From NCBI GenBank assembly GCA_028023455.1, contig JAQFVV010006199.1, positions 6,648,972 through 6,712,971 on the forward strand: a stretch of DNA of 64,000 nt, read 5' to 3'. The notes beneath the pieces were generated by a model. The model was given only the letters and a program-made list of their open reading frames with translations. It had not been told where the DNA came from and searched no databases. The DNA is from Epiperipatus broadwayi (taxonomy: Eukaryota; Onychophora; Udeonychophora; Euonychophora; Peripatidae). This document shows positions 1-12,790 of this stretch, piece by piece (position 1 is the first letter of the stretch; each line of letters opens with the position of its first letter). The translations under genes and the position numbers were made by a program.

Positions 1-3000
1 AAATAATGGTTAATATCTTCTTGTCAAGCTGGAAATTGTTTTCCTCAGTTTTCAACACTTTGAAAGCATATGTTTTTGGGTTTCTTCCTCCATATGTGGA
101 ATAACTTATTACTGGAATCACTCCCAAATTGTGACTGTTATTATTACATTGAAATTACTATTGAAATAAATTAATAAGTTGTCTAACATTAGTGGGAGGT
201 GGTTAATGCCTCATCTGTTCTATTTCCCAGATTCAATTTCTAGTTTTTATCTTTATAATTAATTAAGTCTTGAAAATCCTGTTACTTTTCTGGATTATTA
301 GGCTTTAGTATATTCTATATTGCATGAATTTTCTCATGGACTAACAATTTAAGTTTGGAGGTGTTTTGGATTTCTTTAGATGGATTCTATCTGGCATTCA
401 ATTTCATAAATTTTCTCAAATATTTATTACCCCATTTTGCAGTGATGTCTCTGAAGTTTTATAATTAGAATACCATCACAGTATGGAATCATACATTTCA
501 TTTCCTTGAACAATCCTTTTTTTTTTTTTTTTTTTGGAAAATGTTTGAGGCTAAGATGATCCCAGATAGTTAATTGATATCTGACATAGCTTTGTGGAAA
601 ATGATGCCCTCTTTAATATAATTATAACTTCTCTTACATTAGACTGTGTATATATTTTTATTTAAGTTTTGATTGACTGTTATGTAGTAATCCTTACAAA
701 TGTGAACTTGCCTACTCAGGAGTTTTCAGTAAATTATAGCACATTTTCTTAATTAAATCTTTGAGCATTTCTTTAACTTTTGAATGTAGAGTAATATTCT
801 TAGTCTTTACATTATTATTTCAGTATTTCTACATAGATCAATCCATCACTGCACTGACTTTGTTTTCTCGTATCATTTTTAAGCACTGTGTGGATAGAGA
901 ACTTAAATTAATAATGAGGCGAATCACTCTGTCTATGTGTTGTTAGCTTGTGTATGTGTAAAGAGTGGTGATCATGTGGTATTTAGTGATAATATTTTAA
1001 CTGGTAATTCCCATATTTTATTGAAAATCAGTATTAAACTGCATCAGTCTTTGCTTATCGATCTTTTATTGAAATCAAAATATCAATCTATATTAGTCTG
1101 TTAATAATTTGCCCATCCTTTGTTGGAATTTAATACCAAACTGCATCTATCTGTTATAACCACACTGTAGTATTACCTCTTGTAAGTCTTACTGAATTCA
1201 GCTGTTCAGACTACAATAATGGTTAAGTAGTTAGCAAATAATTATTTATTAGCAACTTTTCCATGTTTATTTAACACTCTTAAGATTGTAATGGAATTAA
1301 TCAGTCTACAATTATCAAACTTCATCTTAATCTATACACATCCTAAACTCACTTTCCAATATGCAAAAGATTATGCCTCTTACTCCTCTTTTGATCTCTG
1401 TAGAAAATATAGCATTTAGTCAGCATGCTGGCTGACTTGTTATTTATCGTTGCTCTATATGTTTTGCTTGTTTTATTTTTATTTGTTTGTTGCTTTTTTA
1501 GTTGCTTTTTTATTTTCTAGATCTAATTAACTTTTTAACCTCAAATGTTTTAATCATTTTAGGAATGTACTAATCTCTTAGCTTCTGTTTCTTGTTTACT
1601 ATTTATAGATTATTTTTAGTAAACAAGTTTTAATTGATTTATTTTTACTAATTTTCAATATTATTTTTTAGTTATTTACTATTGACTTTATTTTTTACGA
1701 GTTATCTACTACAACATAAATCGATATTATTTTTATTCATTATTTAATACTACAATATATAACAAAGCCTGCAAAAATATAAAATCTTTTTTTTTTCCTG
1801 CGCAAATAACGCAAACATAAACTCATATATATACAATACACTCAAAAATTTAATCACACATACTTATACATCTAATACATGTAAGGCATGAAATAATTTC
1901 TGGTTATAGAATAAAACAAAACAGATTCTCATGTAAAACTTGAAAGATAATTTAATTGTTAACGATTTATTGAAAGGTTTATAATTATTCACATTGAGCT
2001 TAAAAAATACTTAAAACATGACTTAAAGGTTTCCAGGTATACTTGAATAAAATCTCACAATGGAGATATAAAACATCATTGAATTTATAATCTTTTTCTT
2101 TTATTTTTTCTTTTGCATATATATGCCGATGTGATTTGACCTATAAAAATATAAATATAATACAGAACGGGAAATAATAATACAGTAAATAATACTCAGA
2201 AACATTTAAGATAAAACTATAGAGAAAATTGATTGACTGAAATGAAATAAGATCAGTAGAAAATTTTTATATACTGATTTTTTTAAAGGAATTTTAAACA
2301 AAAACATACAATAGTAATGAATACATATATATATATGTTTATTAAATTTGTGCATATTATATCATTGTACCACAGTGTGAACCAGGTACTCAGATGACTA
2401 TCTCTGGATATTTGTCTACAATATTTTTTGGATATTGATCATAAACACAAACTCATAGTTCAATCAATCATAAATCAGCAATATCTTTCTACTTTTTTAA
2501 AAAAAATTATAGTTGGCAATCTGAATTTAATGGTTTTTCACTTCTCATTAAAATTATATCTTTTGTTTATTTGCTTTCTTTTATGTGTTTTAATCATTTT
2601 CTCTCATTCTCTTTTCCTTTCTTTTTTCTTTCCTTTCCCTCTCTCTCACTTTCTCTTTGCAACAAAAAAATATGCTCTAAAATAATAATTAAATATAGAA
2701 ATACAACAAAAAGAATTGAACTCGATTTTTCTTTATGCAGTTAGAAGTATTTGCTTAATAATGCATAGTAAATTAACTGAAAAGGCTAGTATATTGATAA
2801 TTTTTACAAAATTATTGTATAATTGAGTTCACAGAATAATTTTTCATAGGAATAATATTAACATTTATTTAGTATCTAACATACAATATAAATGTGATGG
2901 CTTCTTTTATATATTGATATATATATAATAAATGAGCATTAATATTTTATTATGGTGTACATTTATTTATTTAAAAACATAAAGGTATGGATTAGTAAAT

Positions 3001-5100
3001 ATAAAAACTTAAGTTTTATATGAAAAATAATAATAATAAAACAATTTATAAAAAAAATTCAAAAATTAATATTTCTTTTCTTTTCACATTTAGTTTTAAA
3101 ACAGTCAATTAAGTATCATCTTGCTTTACCCCCCTCCCCCACATAAAAAATTTTGTCTCACAATTTTACCATTAATAATTTTATCTTCAAATTTTAAAGG
3201 CACATTTTTAAAGTTAATCATTTTTTTTAACAAAACATATTTTATTAGATTTTCAAATAACTGCTAATGAAGATTAGGCAATATTTTTTATGATTTTCAT
3301 TTTTAATAAGTTAAAATTGACTATATAAACCCCATATGTACACCCAAACAAAATTATGCAATATTTAATAGGAAGCTTTTTTTATGTTTTAGTTTTTTTT
3401 TCTCATGGTCAAAATAAAAAATTAATTTTGGAATGTAATTATCAGAAAACAAAAGTTTGTTTCATTTGCACAATGTTTTTTTTCTTGAAACTTTATAATT
3501 TTTATTGTAGTTTTTCAGTTGATTATTTTTTATTTTTGAAGGTATTGATATTGCATGGAAACTATTGTGATAATTTATGCTTCATAATATTAATTAATAG
3601 AAATAAGCAAAGTGGTAGCATTAAATAAAAATGTCACATACACATGGAGTAAAAATTAATCAGAAAATTATAATTTCAAGAACAAAAGACAAAAACTAAG
3701 CAAAACTAATGTGTTTTAACTTCCTCCAAAATCTGAAAAGGTTAAGTCTTATTTTATTATTTCAATAATATAATTAAAAATAAAACAAGAAAAAAATATC
3801 AACCTCTATTAGAAAATATTAACTAAATTAACAGCCACTATATAGGTTAGGTAAAAAACAAAAAGCCTAAAACAATGTATGCTGACATCAAAGCAAACAT
3901 GAAACATCCTCTATGAATAACAAACCAAAGAGCAAAATTTAATTTAATTAATGTATTACAATAAGTAAACAATGCACGTGAACATGAATAAGATGCAGAC
4001 TCACCCTCTGAACATTTGGAAACAATCACATAAAAATTATTTCAACAATACCAAGGAAACTTTTTCTATTTTTAAAAGATTTTTAGACTGCTCATTATAT
4101 AAATTTTCACAAAAACTTTGACACAAAGCCTTAGTGGGACAGGATATTAAAAATAGCAGAATATTCAAATCCAAGATATATATATATAGTTATAACATTT
4201 TGTACCATGGAGTATGAGATTCTTTTGAAGTATTTAATAAAAATACTTAATAAGTACACAAAATAGAAATAAATTCATCACAGGAATCATTAGAAAGATA
4301 TAGTTAAACTATGTGCATGAGAATTTAAAAATGTTAATTAGGTCATTCAGAACAATAATTAATTTTCAAGAAATCCCTCCCAGTATATATAACTTGGTTT
4401 CAAAATAAGTCTTACACGATGCAATAACCCACAAAATGTATTAACACAAATAATTAGCCATTATTATTGGTAAAGGACCTAAAACTAAAATGCTTTCTAC
4501 ATAAAAACAAAGAGGTCACATTAGAACGAATGCACAAATAACAAGGCTAAGTACACTATCTTATTCATGCCTGGAAAGTATAAACTTATTAATGGGTGCA
4601 ATAAACATTGGCACATCTTCATAAATAACAAAACAAATTATCTACAAATAGAAGAGCAAGAGCAATGAAACATTAAATTTCCAATGATGAAATCTGACTC
4701 GTAACAAGATAAAAAGAAAAAACAACATTCAAAGCTTCATCATGAGATGAAATCAAGAGAAAAGATATTGTCTAACATATAATTACAAATCATATGCAAC
4801 AAACTACACTAAAAGATCATAGAATTTAGAGGGCATCAGATAAAGCAGACCAAGCCCATGTAAGAAAAATAGAAGACTAAGTACAGAGCAAAGAAGTATC
4901 ACAGGTAAGAGAGATTGATTTATAAATCAAAATAGAAAAAGAAAATTAGGCTTTACAAAAATAAATGAAAACTCAACATAGATTAGAAAATATAAAATCA
5001 GTGGGAAAACCAAGTAAGAAACTTTAATGAAAAAAAAAATTACAACCAAAAATAAAAATAATTCAATAATAGAGAAAAGCAAATGAAAGGACAAAAACAT
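1..5100. other. gene-free A+T-rich flank
   Basis: No exon, RNA gene or intact mobile element is recognisable on either strand. The stretch consists of A+T-rich sequence with short homopolymer and TA runs (for example the T run near 519-535 and TA runs near 2320-2340). Small open frames are short, low-complexity and Leu/Phe/Ile/Lys-rich, as expected by chance at this composition. It could be upstream intron of the RapGAP gene or intergenic DNA; the sequence does not decide. Confidence 0.6.
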
Positions 5101-5345
5101 CATCAAGAACTGGAAAACCCCTGGAAAGCATAAAATGAAGTCGCCATCACCAGCAATGCCATGTCAATCAACAGAAAAGACACGTGCTTCGCGGTCTCGA
5201 AAAGGTGGATGTTGTAATTTGCATGCATTTGCATAGAATCAACAGTCTGTAAAAAGGACTATGATTATGGAGCTGTAAAGGCCCCAAAAGCGCTAAGTCC
5301 ATAAAATAGAAGCTTATTAATAATAAACTTGTAGTTTCACCTCAG
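5101..5345 (+). mobile_element. Penelope-type 3' terminus with hammerhead-like fold
   Basis: This block is less A+T-rich than its surroundings. At 5256-5300 it can fold as a degenerate hammerhead: a 5-bp outer stem GGACT/AGTCC, an ATGATTA box, a stem II of GGAGC against GCCCC with one A.C mismatch, an AAAA box, then a palindromic GCGC (a minimal stem III) followed by TA. Minimal hammerheads with very short stem III are known from terminal repeats of Penelope-like elements, and the same layout recurs at other sites in this window. Two copies of the octamer ATTTGCAT lie just upstream (5217-5224 and 5227-5234). The block has no coding capacity. Assignment to a PLE is an inference from the fold and from the PLE-like repeat that follows at 5431-5600. 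Confidence 0.4.
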
Positions 5346-5430
5346 TTATTAATTTTAGCTTTTCAGTATTTAAAATCTTAATGATTTTTTACACCCATAA
5401 ATAAAAATGAAACTAACTTAATATTTGTCT

Positions 5431-5600
5431 GAAGGTTTATGATGATGATATGTTATTAGATGTGATATGTTGACTATTTGTGTGTTATTACTAACAAGTT
5501 GTTTGTCTTGGAAAGTTTAAATAAAGCTTTAAAATTTTCTATACATTCAACATTCACTCAAAGATGATGGAAATAGTCCAACATATCACATCTTAAACTT
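5431..5600. repeat. copy of the 37 kb/56 kb inverted-terminal-repeat family (PLE-type)
   Basis: This stretch shares with 37180-37945 and 56523-56787 the left motif CTGAAGGTTT followed by ATGATGATG. It also shares the right-hand block TTTAAATAAAG ... ACATTCAA ... GATGATGGAAATAGTCCAA. In the copy at 37.6 kb the arms flank a GIY-YIG endonuclease fragment, which links the family to Penelope-like elements. Here the two arms are shorter and more diverged, and no coding sequence lies between them. Confidence 0.5.
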
Positions 5601-6928
5601 TAACTTAACTCATTTAATATCAGAAATTAAATTTCAAAATAAAAATATTTCAACTATCAATTTGATTAAACATTGTACAAACATATACAAACATACATAT
5701 TGAAATCCTGGAAACCAAAGTATAGAATGGTTGCAAAATTAATCTATCAGTATTCCTAAATAAGTTTAAAACTATATTTTCCCAAATACTATGGCCATAT
5801 GGAGGCATTAAACTAATAATTGGAAAAATTGCCTATTCATAATCTTTAAAATCCTATATCTCTATTGCAATTTTCTCATAATTACCTGCAGTACAGTATA
5901 CTTATAATAAACATTATCTGTGCATACATTCTATCTGAATTTGCTGTAATAACATATTAATTTCAACATTTGAAATTTTTTTCTTCTCCATATCCAATAA
6001 CTTTTAAAAAAATTTAATATATCATATTAGATATTTCTAAGGGATTCATGGATTTTCTACCACTCAGATATGTGGAGACTAGCTGATATCAAATGCAACA
6101 TTATTTGACAAATGGAATAGTTTTATCTTTAATTGACCTAGTATTTTATTTCTGAACATTACCCCAATATGCACACATTTCAGTTTATTCTTCACCTTTA
6201 TCATTTTAGTTTATAATTGAAGCTGAGTTACACCTAGATCTGAGCAGAATATCAAATCAAGCTATAGACAGACTGATAAGAATACTGTCTCTTTTAAGAA
6301 TTTCCATTTTAAAAAAAATATATCCCATTGTTTAAACTAAAATATTCATAGATGAACTGCATAAAAAACTACAAAAACATATATAAAATTACATAAAATG
6401 TACAAAAGATCATGAGAAACTCTAAGATTGTTGTCTGATAGTAAAAAAGAGAAAAGTGTTACTAGACAATCTACATACATAGGCCAGATAATACATAAGA
6501 TGGGTACTAGTATGTCAATTCAAACAATGTCCCCTCAGGTATTATCAAATAACTTTCTTGAACTATTAGCTACATATTTTAGGCAAAAACTATAAAAGAG
6601 ATTTCCAACTTTTCTATATCTGGGAGATCTGAAAGAACAAAAACTATTTACATCAAATAATATTGCTGTTAAGCAATGATCCATAGCATTTCAAGTTTTA
6701 TTTTTTGTACATCTTAAAGGATTATATCCAATATTGCTAATCTCTTCCAACCAAAACATTAGAATCCATAGCAAAAAATATACTTCTATCTTTTATCCTG
6801 ATTCCCAGACATCCATCTTTAAATTATTTGACTTATTAACAATAAATATATATTTACAAACATTAGGAGAAATAGAAACAAACAAAAAAATATATCATCC
6901 GTTTACTTGAAAATCTTATTGTAAGTTA
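5601..6928. other. gene-free A+T-rich stretch
   Basis: I see no coding region, RNA gene or structured repeat here on either strand. The last bases are the left target duplication of the transposon that follows. Confidence 0.55.
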
Positions 6929-6947
6929 GAAAATAAGGTACTTGTGT

Positions 6948-7141
6948 ATAATTCAACCGATGACGTATTACCCTGAAGGCATATCAGTCTAATCTTGCGA
7001 TTTTTAAGATAACGTCTTCAAGTGATCTGCGGACATATGTAATCGCTAAAATGTGTCCGCAGATCATGTGAACATGGTACGTTAAAAATCGCAAGATTAG
7101 ACTGATATGCCTTCAGGGTAATACGTCATTGGTTGAATTAT
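6948..7141. repeat. nested fold-back at the left end of the TIR element
   Basis: Two 60-nt arms (6948-7007 and 7082-7141) are reverse complements with one mismatch. The outer part of the left arm lies inside the terminal inverted repeat, so the end sequence occurs a third time, about 200 bp in. Inside the loop a second perfect 13-bp palindrome arm, TGATCTGCGGACA (7023-7035), pairs with 7054-7066. This cruciform-within-a-cruciform is unlike the simple right end. Confidence 0.85.
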
Positions 7142-7399
7142 CCAGGTCACATGCTAAAAATATTTAAAAATGAAAAATATCTGACGCAGGTCAGGCAAAT
7201 ACTAAAAAAAAAAAATGTACATGCATGCGTCAAAATATTCTCAATTTTAAAATACAGCAGCGCATAGCGCTGGAATTGGCGGGGGAAGAGCCTCCGGATG
7301 TTTTTGTCGGGCCGCAGGCCCGGCGTACACATATATCAGACATTGTATTACTCTCATAGCTGTATGATATAATTCAGAAATTAAAAATAAAATTAAAAC

Positions 7400-8290
7400 G
7401 TAATTCAATGTAAGTTTGAGAATTGTAGAAATATTAAAAAATATTTTTTGTAAATAAGTTTGAGAATTGTAGAAATATTAACAAAAACTTTTTGTAAATT
7501 TTAAATAAACACCTAAATAAAAAAGACGCAATCTAATGCAAATCTGATATTAATGGCGCCGCACTTTTACATGCATTTGGTAATTTTAAAAACATACTGC
7601 ATATTGCAAAATTGATTTAAAAAATTATTTCAAATTATTTACACATTAAAAACGTAATGTAGAAATATTAACAAAAAGTTTTTGTAAATTTAAAATAAAC
7701 AAATAAAACACTTTACCCGAATTAATGCGAATCTGGCATTAATGGTGTATTTGTTATCACATGCATTTGGTAATGTATATTCCAAATTTGTTTTAAAAAA
7801 TTATTGAAAATTATTTACACATTAAATGTAATTCAATGTAAGTTTGAGAATTGTATAAATATTAACAAATATTTTTTGTAAATAAGTTTGAGAATTGTAG
7901 AAATATTAACAAAAACTTTTTGTAAATTTTAAATAAACCCCTAAATAAAAAAGACATGATCTAATGCAAATCTGGTATTAATGGCGTCCAGAAAACACTG
8001 CACTTTTACATGCATTTGGTAATTTTTAAAACGTACTGCATATTGCAAAATTGATTTAAAAAATTATTTCAAATTATTTACACATTAAAAACGTAATGTA
8101 GAAATATTAACAAAAAGTTTTTGTAAATTTAACGTAATTCAATATAAGTTTCAGAATTGTAGAAATATTAACTAAAAATTTTTGTAAATTTAAAATAAAC
8201 AGATAAATAAAAAACACTTCAATGTAAGTTTGAGAATTGTAGAAATATTAACAAAAAATTTTTGTAAATTTAAAATAAACCGATAAATAA
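7400..8290. repeat. tandem repeats inside the TIR element (about 428-bp units; about 47-bp submotif)
   Basis: A unit starting GTAATTCAATGTAAGTTTGA at 7400 is repeated from 7828, with a partial third unit after 8130. Each unit contains diverged copies of a submotif of about 47 bp (GAATTGTAGAAATATTAACA followed by an ACAAAAAGTTTTTGT palindrome and AAATAAAC). About eight copies are visible, near 7416, 7455, 7667, 7850, 7891, 8096, 8155 and 8235. Subterminal repeat arrays of this kind are common in non-autonomous DNA transposons. No frame is coding. Confidence 0.75.
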
Positions 8291-8563
8291 AACACTTTAC
8301 CCGAATTAACAGCTCAAAAAAGTAACTGTGATGCCGTGGATAGCAAAATCGCAATAGACAGAAAAATCAAAAAATTTCCCAAACCTCTCTATGAATTTTA
8401 AATCTCGCGGGTGAAAAAAAAAATTGACTCTGATGGATTAATCACGCCAGTCACTTGGTTACCATGACAACGTTGTCATGCAAAAAATGTCGATGTCTAC
8501 CGGAAGGGAAATCGGTAAGTCAAAAACGTCATCGGTTGAATTATACACAAGTACCGAAAATAA

Positions 8564-11500
8564 ATAAAAGGATATCAACTTTTACCCCATATCAGTCAGT
8601 CTTGTAAACTTCAGCACTCAGCTCATAACATATATAAATCCTTTAGTTTAGAGCATAGAAAGAGAACAATAAACATTTTTATTGACAATAAATTCTGATA
8701 TATCTAACATTCCCTACATGGGCTACATCACACTATTCCTCTCATTGAAAAAAAAACATTCCATATCTACTAGATATTCCAAAAAAAAAAACCAACTAAA
8801 TATCAACTCAGATTTACTGTTAAAAAAAATTGTGTCTTTGGTCAGCAAAGATAACATCATATCCAAAAGCAAAACATCCACATACTTCAATACTCATGCT
8901 ACCTCCATTAGCAATGACAGAAAACTTTGTAATTAATACTTAAATAAAAAATAAACTCATCTTTTTTCTGAAAAAATTCACTTATCAACATGTTCCAAAA
9001 TGTCTATTCAAGCAGTTGATTGACACAAAAATAACATACTCCCAATTCATACTTAAATTTGCAAAAGAGTTATCTCTAAAATTTACAAAAAATATGCAAA
9101 AGAACTCCTTTGGACAAGGAAAACATTGGCTCTTTCAATAGAATAACTACAGTTATGAAGAATTGAAAATGGTCTGGAACTACACTCATTATAAATATTC
9201 CAAATACAAAATTCTTAAATTTTCTGTTATTTTTATTAACTATATAATCACCTTTTCAAAACACAATAAAAATAATGCAAATTGATAGATCCTTAGTAAA
9301 GAATCTCTAGATTAGTTGCATATCTATTAAAGATCTTTTAGAGCATGAAAATAATTTCTATCACAACCAAAGATTTGCTACTGGGAAAGCACATAAGCCA
9401 AGCCTAGATGGGATCCCAACATTTAACAATTGGAATAAATAAGCAATCAATCAAGAAATTTTAACTCTAGTCACTAGAATCAAAATTGTTCAACTTCTTG
9501 ATCAAAATCAATAATAATATACTTCTCACATCTCACTTTTTAAAATATAGAAAAGGTTGATGGGTACCCATTTTGTTACGAAGAATAAATCTAATTTTAT
9601 TTTTTTCCACAAATGTTTTTATCTTATAAGCTTGTAATAAAGGTTGTTGACAACATATAGTGAAGCTGTGAATTACATTGTATGAATACGTTATACATTT
9701 TTTTAAATACGTTATACATGACTTCAATTATACACTATTTAGTAAAAAATGTAAATAGACAAGCATAGAATTCAAAAATTTAATATGTTTTATGATAAAT
9801 GGACAGCCATTTTTTTCCTCTGAATACCATGCATTTTAAGCCTAAAAGTTTTTTTTTTTAATTTTAAAGAAATTTTAAAATATGTCAGCAGCTGTTTTTC
9901 CATCTCAAAGTGCCATACACAATCATATTTATTGAAAGTTCTTTGGTTTATATTGAAAACACATACTTTTTATTGTTCTTTTTGAATTAATATGCAGTAT
10001 TCTGTGTAATAAAATGTTTTCTAAGTGTATTGCTAAAAGTTGTACAAAAAAGTTATTTGAAAAAAACACCATTCACCCAGAGAGTATTTAACTCCCTACG
10101 CTAGTTAGACATTTTGCTAAGTTTTTTTTCTTCTTATTCTTATTTTTCAGTGACTGAATCAGTGAATACAAACTCAGTAAAATATATGTAAATGTATTCT
10201 CTCAATTTATTATTAATAATTATATTATTATTTAAATTTTGTTATATTATAATCTTAATATATATGTATATTATACATATAAAAAAACCTGTGTATTATA
10301 TTGAAAAGTATTGTATACTTAACAGTTCAATAAACAATCAAGTATTTTATTCTAATCAAAGTTTATCAACAAAACATAAGCTATTCTATATGATGTACAA
10401 TGTATGCAAGGGGGCTTGGAACAAAATGTAGTGTATATATATATATCATGGCTCCATTGTACAGGAAAACATTATTATTCAGTCTGTATAATTTTCACAG
10501 TAAGTTTATTATGACCATTCATTTATTTTCTCAGCACAAAAGTTTCAATCCTTATACTATATGTGCTAAAAGTGCAGTTTTTATCAGTAATTCCAACCCT
10601 AAATTTCACCCAAACACGACTGAGACTCAAGAAATAAAATTGCACAGCAAATATGTATGTGACTACTTAAGTATTTCTAAAACAAAAATCATATAGAATG
10701 GACCTTGGCAAGGAAACACAAAAAATCTCAATAACTGCTCGAAAAATAAACTGATTGACAAAAAAATACAAATCTTTTTATGCAACCTGATCATGTAAAC
10801 CAGTTAGGTTTGTGTATGCATAATACAATCTCATTACAATGCAACCAATAATCAATCACGTGACGAGTCTGTAATTCTCACATTATTTTCTCACTCTCAT
10901 AAGCATTGGAAAAATGTAATAAGTGTAAACTAATCTTAGAGCTTTTGAAATGTAACATTAAACAAATAAAGTGTAGATTCTGTGCAAAATTGATAGAAAA
11001 ATCAGATATATATATATATTCCTGAATTTATGGTGGATTTATAGTCAATTGCTACATATTCAGAAGAGAGGGTTAAGAGAAATATATGCATTATATAGTT
11101 TTTTTTAACTAATGGTTTATAGCATACGTGTATATATATATATGACATTCTTTATTTTTAATAATACTTATATCAATATATATTTTAAAATAATAAGGAA
11201 GGTAACTAAGCGTTAGGATTTTGAAAATCTTTTATCAGATCTTTGAGCTGTCATTAGCTACCTGGGGCCAAAGCTAACATATTATGTTTTTCATTTTCTA
11301 ATGAGAAGTGCTGGAATGAATTTTGCTATGTGAAATTTTCTTTTGAATGTACTGTGTATTTAGACAGAACTTTTAAATCAAGCTGAAAGCTTTATTCATT
11401 GTTTACATCGACCTTTGAATTTGCTCTAACATCTGATGATGAGAATTTCTTGCTGAGTTACTGAGAAGGAAAACAAAATATCATTTTGAAGCGTTTAGTA

Positions 11501-12550
11501 TTGATTTACATCCGTAGAAAAAAAAATGTGATGACATTTTTAATAATAAAACATTCTCTTATTTTAGGAGTGTTTTTTTTTTTTTTGATGCCCAATAAAA
11601 TAAACTATAAAAGTAGTTTTCACTCCAGGTTTCTAGAAAAAGAAAATAGATTTTAATTTTCTCTTATGTTTGCCTTGAATACTGTTAATTTTAAATAGTT
11701 GTCTGTGTCTATATTCATATATATTTAAAAAACCGCCCAAATGTATAAATATTACGGAGTTTGATGGGGTATAACATCCATTGATATTATCTAGTTATTA
11801 GTCAGTTTTTACCATTCTTTTAACACAATTCAGCTAGTAATTTATATGATGTGCTAAAATAAATTGTACTAACATCATCTACATATTTGATGGCATAACA
11901 GTAACGCACATTTTTACACGCGTGTACATTTATATATATGTGTGTGTGTACTATCATACTAATATCTCGTTTATTGTCATATCTGATTAATTTAAAATAT
12001 GAGAATATTAGTATCATATGAGTATGAAAATCTTCAAATGCCTACACATATACATCCACATAAAACGCTTTTGGATTCTTTTTTTTAAATGATAAGATTC
12101 TAATAAATAATGGCATTATTTTCTTATCTTTAGATCTATACTATAAATTTAAGAGCTTCGTGTTGAGATAGACATTAATAAATTTTTATTTTATTAGAGT
12201 GAGAGATGAAAGAAGCGTCTTTATTTAAAAAAATATTTATAGATTTTTAAGTATTATATATACTAGTATTTTTTTTTAAAAAAAAAAGTTTAATTAAAAG
12301 AAAAAGAGATGCAGAATTATGAATTGATTCATAGTGAAGCATTAATGCTCAGGATAGAGACTGATATGCATTATTCATACATTTTATAATTTGATAATTT
12401 ACAGATCATTTCAATTTTCTGTTGACCCACTATATTTCTTAAGGTGTGTAATAAATTAACTTATTAAAAAATTCTCGTTTAGAAGACTGATCTGGTCTTA
12501 ATTTTTTTTTAGATGATACCTAAGATTGTAAAGTATTCCTAATCATTATA
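8564..12550. other. gene-free A+T-rich stretch
   Basis: No supported gene. Open frames near 8682-8936 and 10192-10696 are short, low-complexity and lack splice or codon-use support. A weak GKxxxPxxDGIP-like peptide near 9385-9420 recalls a LINE reverse-transcriptase start, but it is too short to call. Several TA runs are present (for example 10435-10447, 11005-11018 and 11131-11142). Confidence 0.5.
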
Positions 12551-12551
12551 G

Positions 12552-12790
12552 TATTGGTAAATAAGATATTTATTTTATATAGTGCGATGTTTTTAAACTG
12601 TAATAATAATCAGTATTAAGTTAATGCACTTTGTGGATTTTAGCTATAAATGAATACTCTCACTTAACAAACACAAGATAAAGTCTTTGTGAAAAGATAG
12701 AGTATTCATTTATAGTTAAAATTCACAAAGAGCATGTGCATTAGCTTAATGCTGATCATTATTATAATATTGGTTTAAAAACATGTAGGT
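12552..12790. repeat. hairpin repeat, relative of the 53.5-54.7 kb array
   Basis: An inverted repeat joins about 12588-12660 and 12700-12783, with a loop of about 40 bp. The left arm reads ATTTATTTTATATAGTGCGATG at its outer side, then TTAATGCACTTTGTGGAT and ATAAATGAATACTC, closely matching units of the array at 53521-54682. It also shares the CACAAGATAAAGTCTTTG loop. The class is unknown; it behaves like a MITE or a palindromic satellite unit. Confidence 0.65.

Larger units (their letters stand above)
6937..8555. mobile_element. non-autonomous TIR DNA transposon, 1619 bp, 8-bp TSD
   Basis: The element has perfect 30-bp terminal inverted repeats at 6937-6966 and 8526-8555, beginning GGTACTTGTGTATAATTCAA. 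It is flanked by an exact 8-bp direct repeat, GAAAATAA (6929-6936 and 8556-8563), which is the target-site duplication. An 8-bp duplication excludes Tc1/mariner (TA) and piggyBac (TTAA) and fits hAT, P or Merlin superfamilies; the TIR does not let me choose. There is no transposase frame, so it is non-autonomous. The left end is a large fold-back (6948-7141), the middle holds two tandem units of about 428 bp, and GC-rich micro-palindromes lie at 7258-7322 and 8463-8480. The precise ends and intact duplication suggest a fairly recent insertion. Confidence 0.85.

Noticed and set aside
2428-3628. Open frames of 85-90 codons
   Set aside because: Low-complexity, Leu/Phe/Lys-rich translation of A+T-rich DNA with no codon-use, splice or family support.
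9361-9450. GKAHKPSLDGIP-like peptide resembling the start of a LINE reverse transcriptase
   Set aside because: Only about 20 residues match loosely and no neighbouring LINE blocks are visible.
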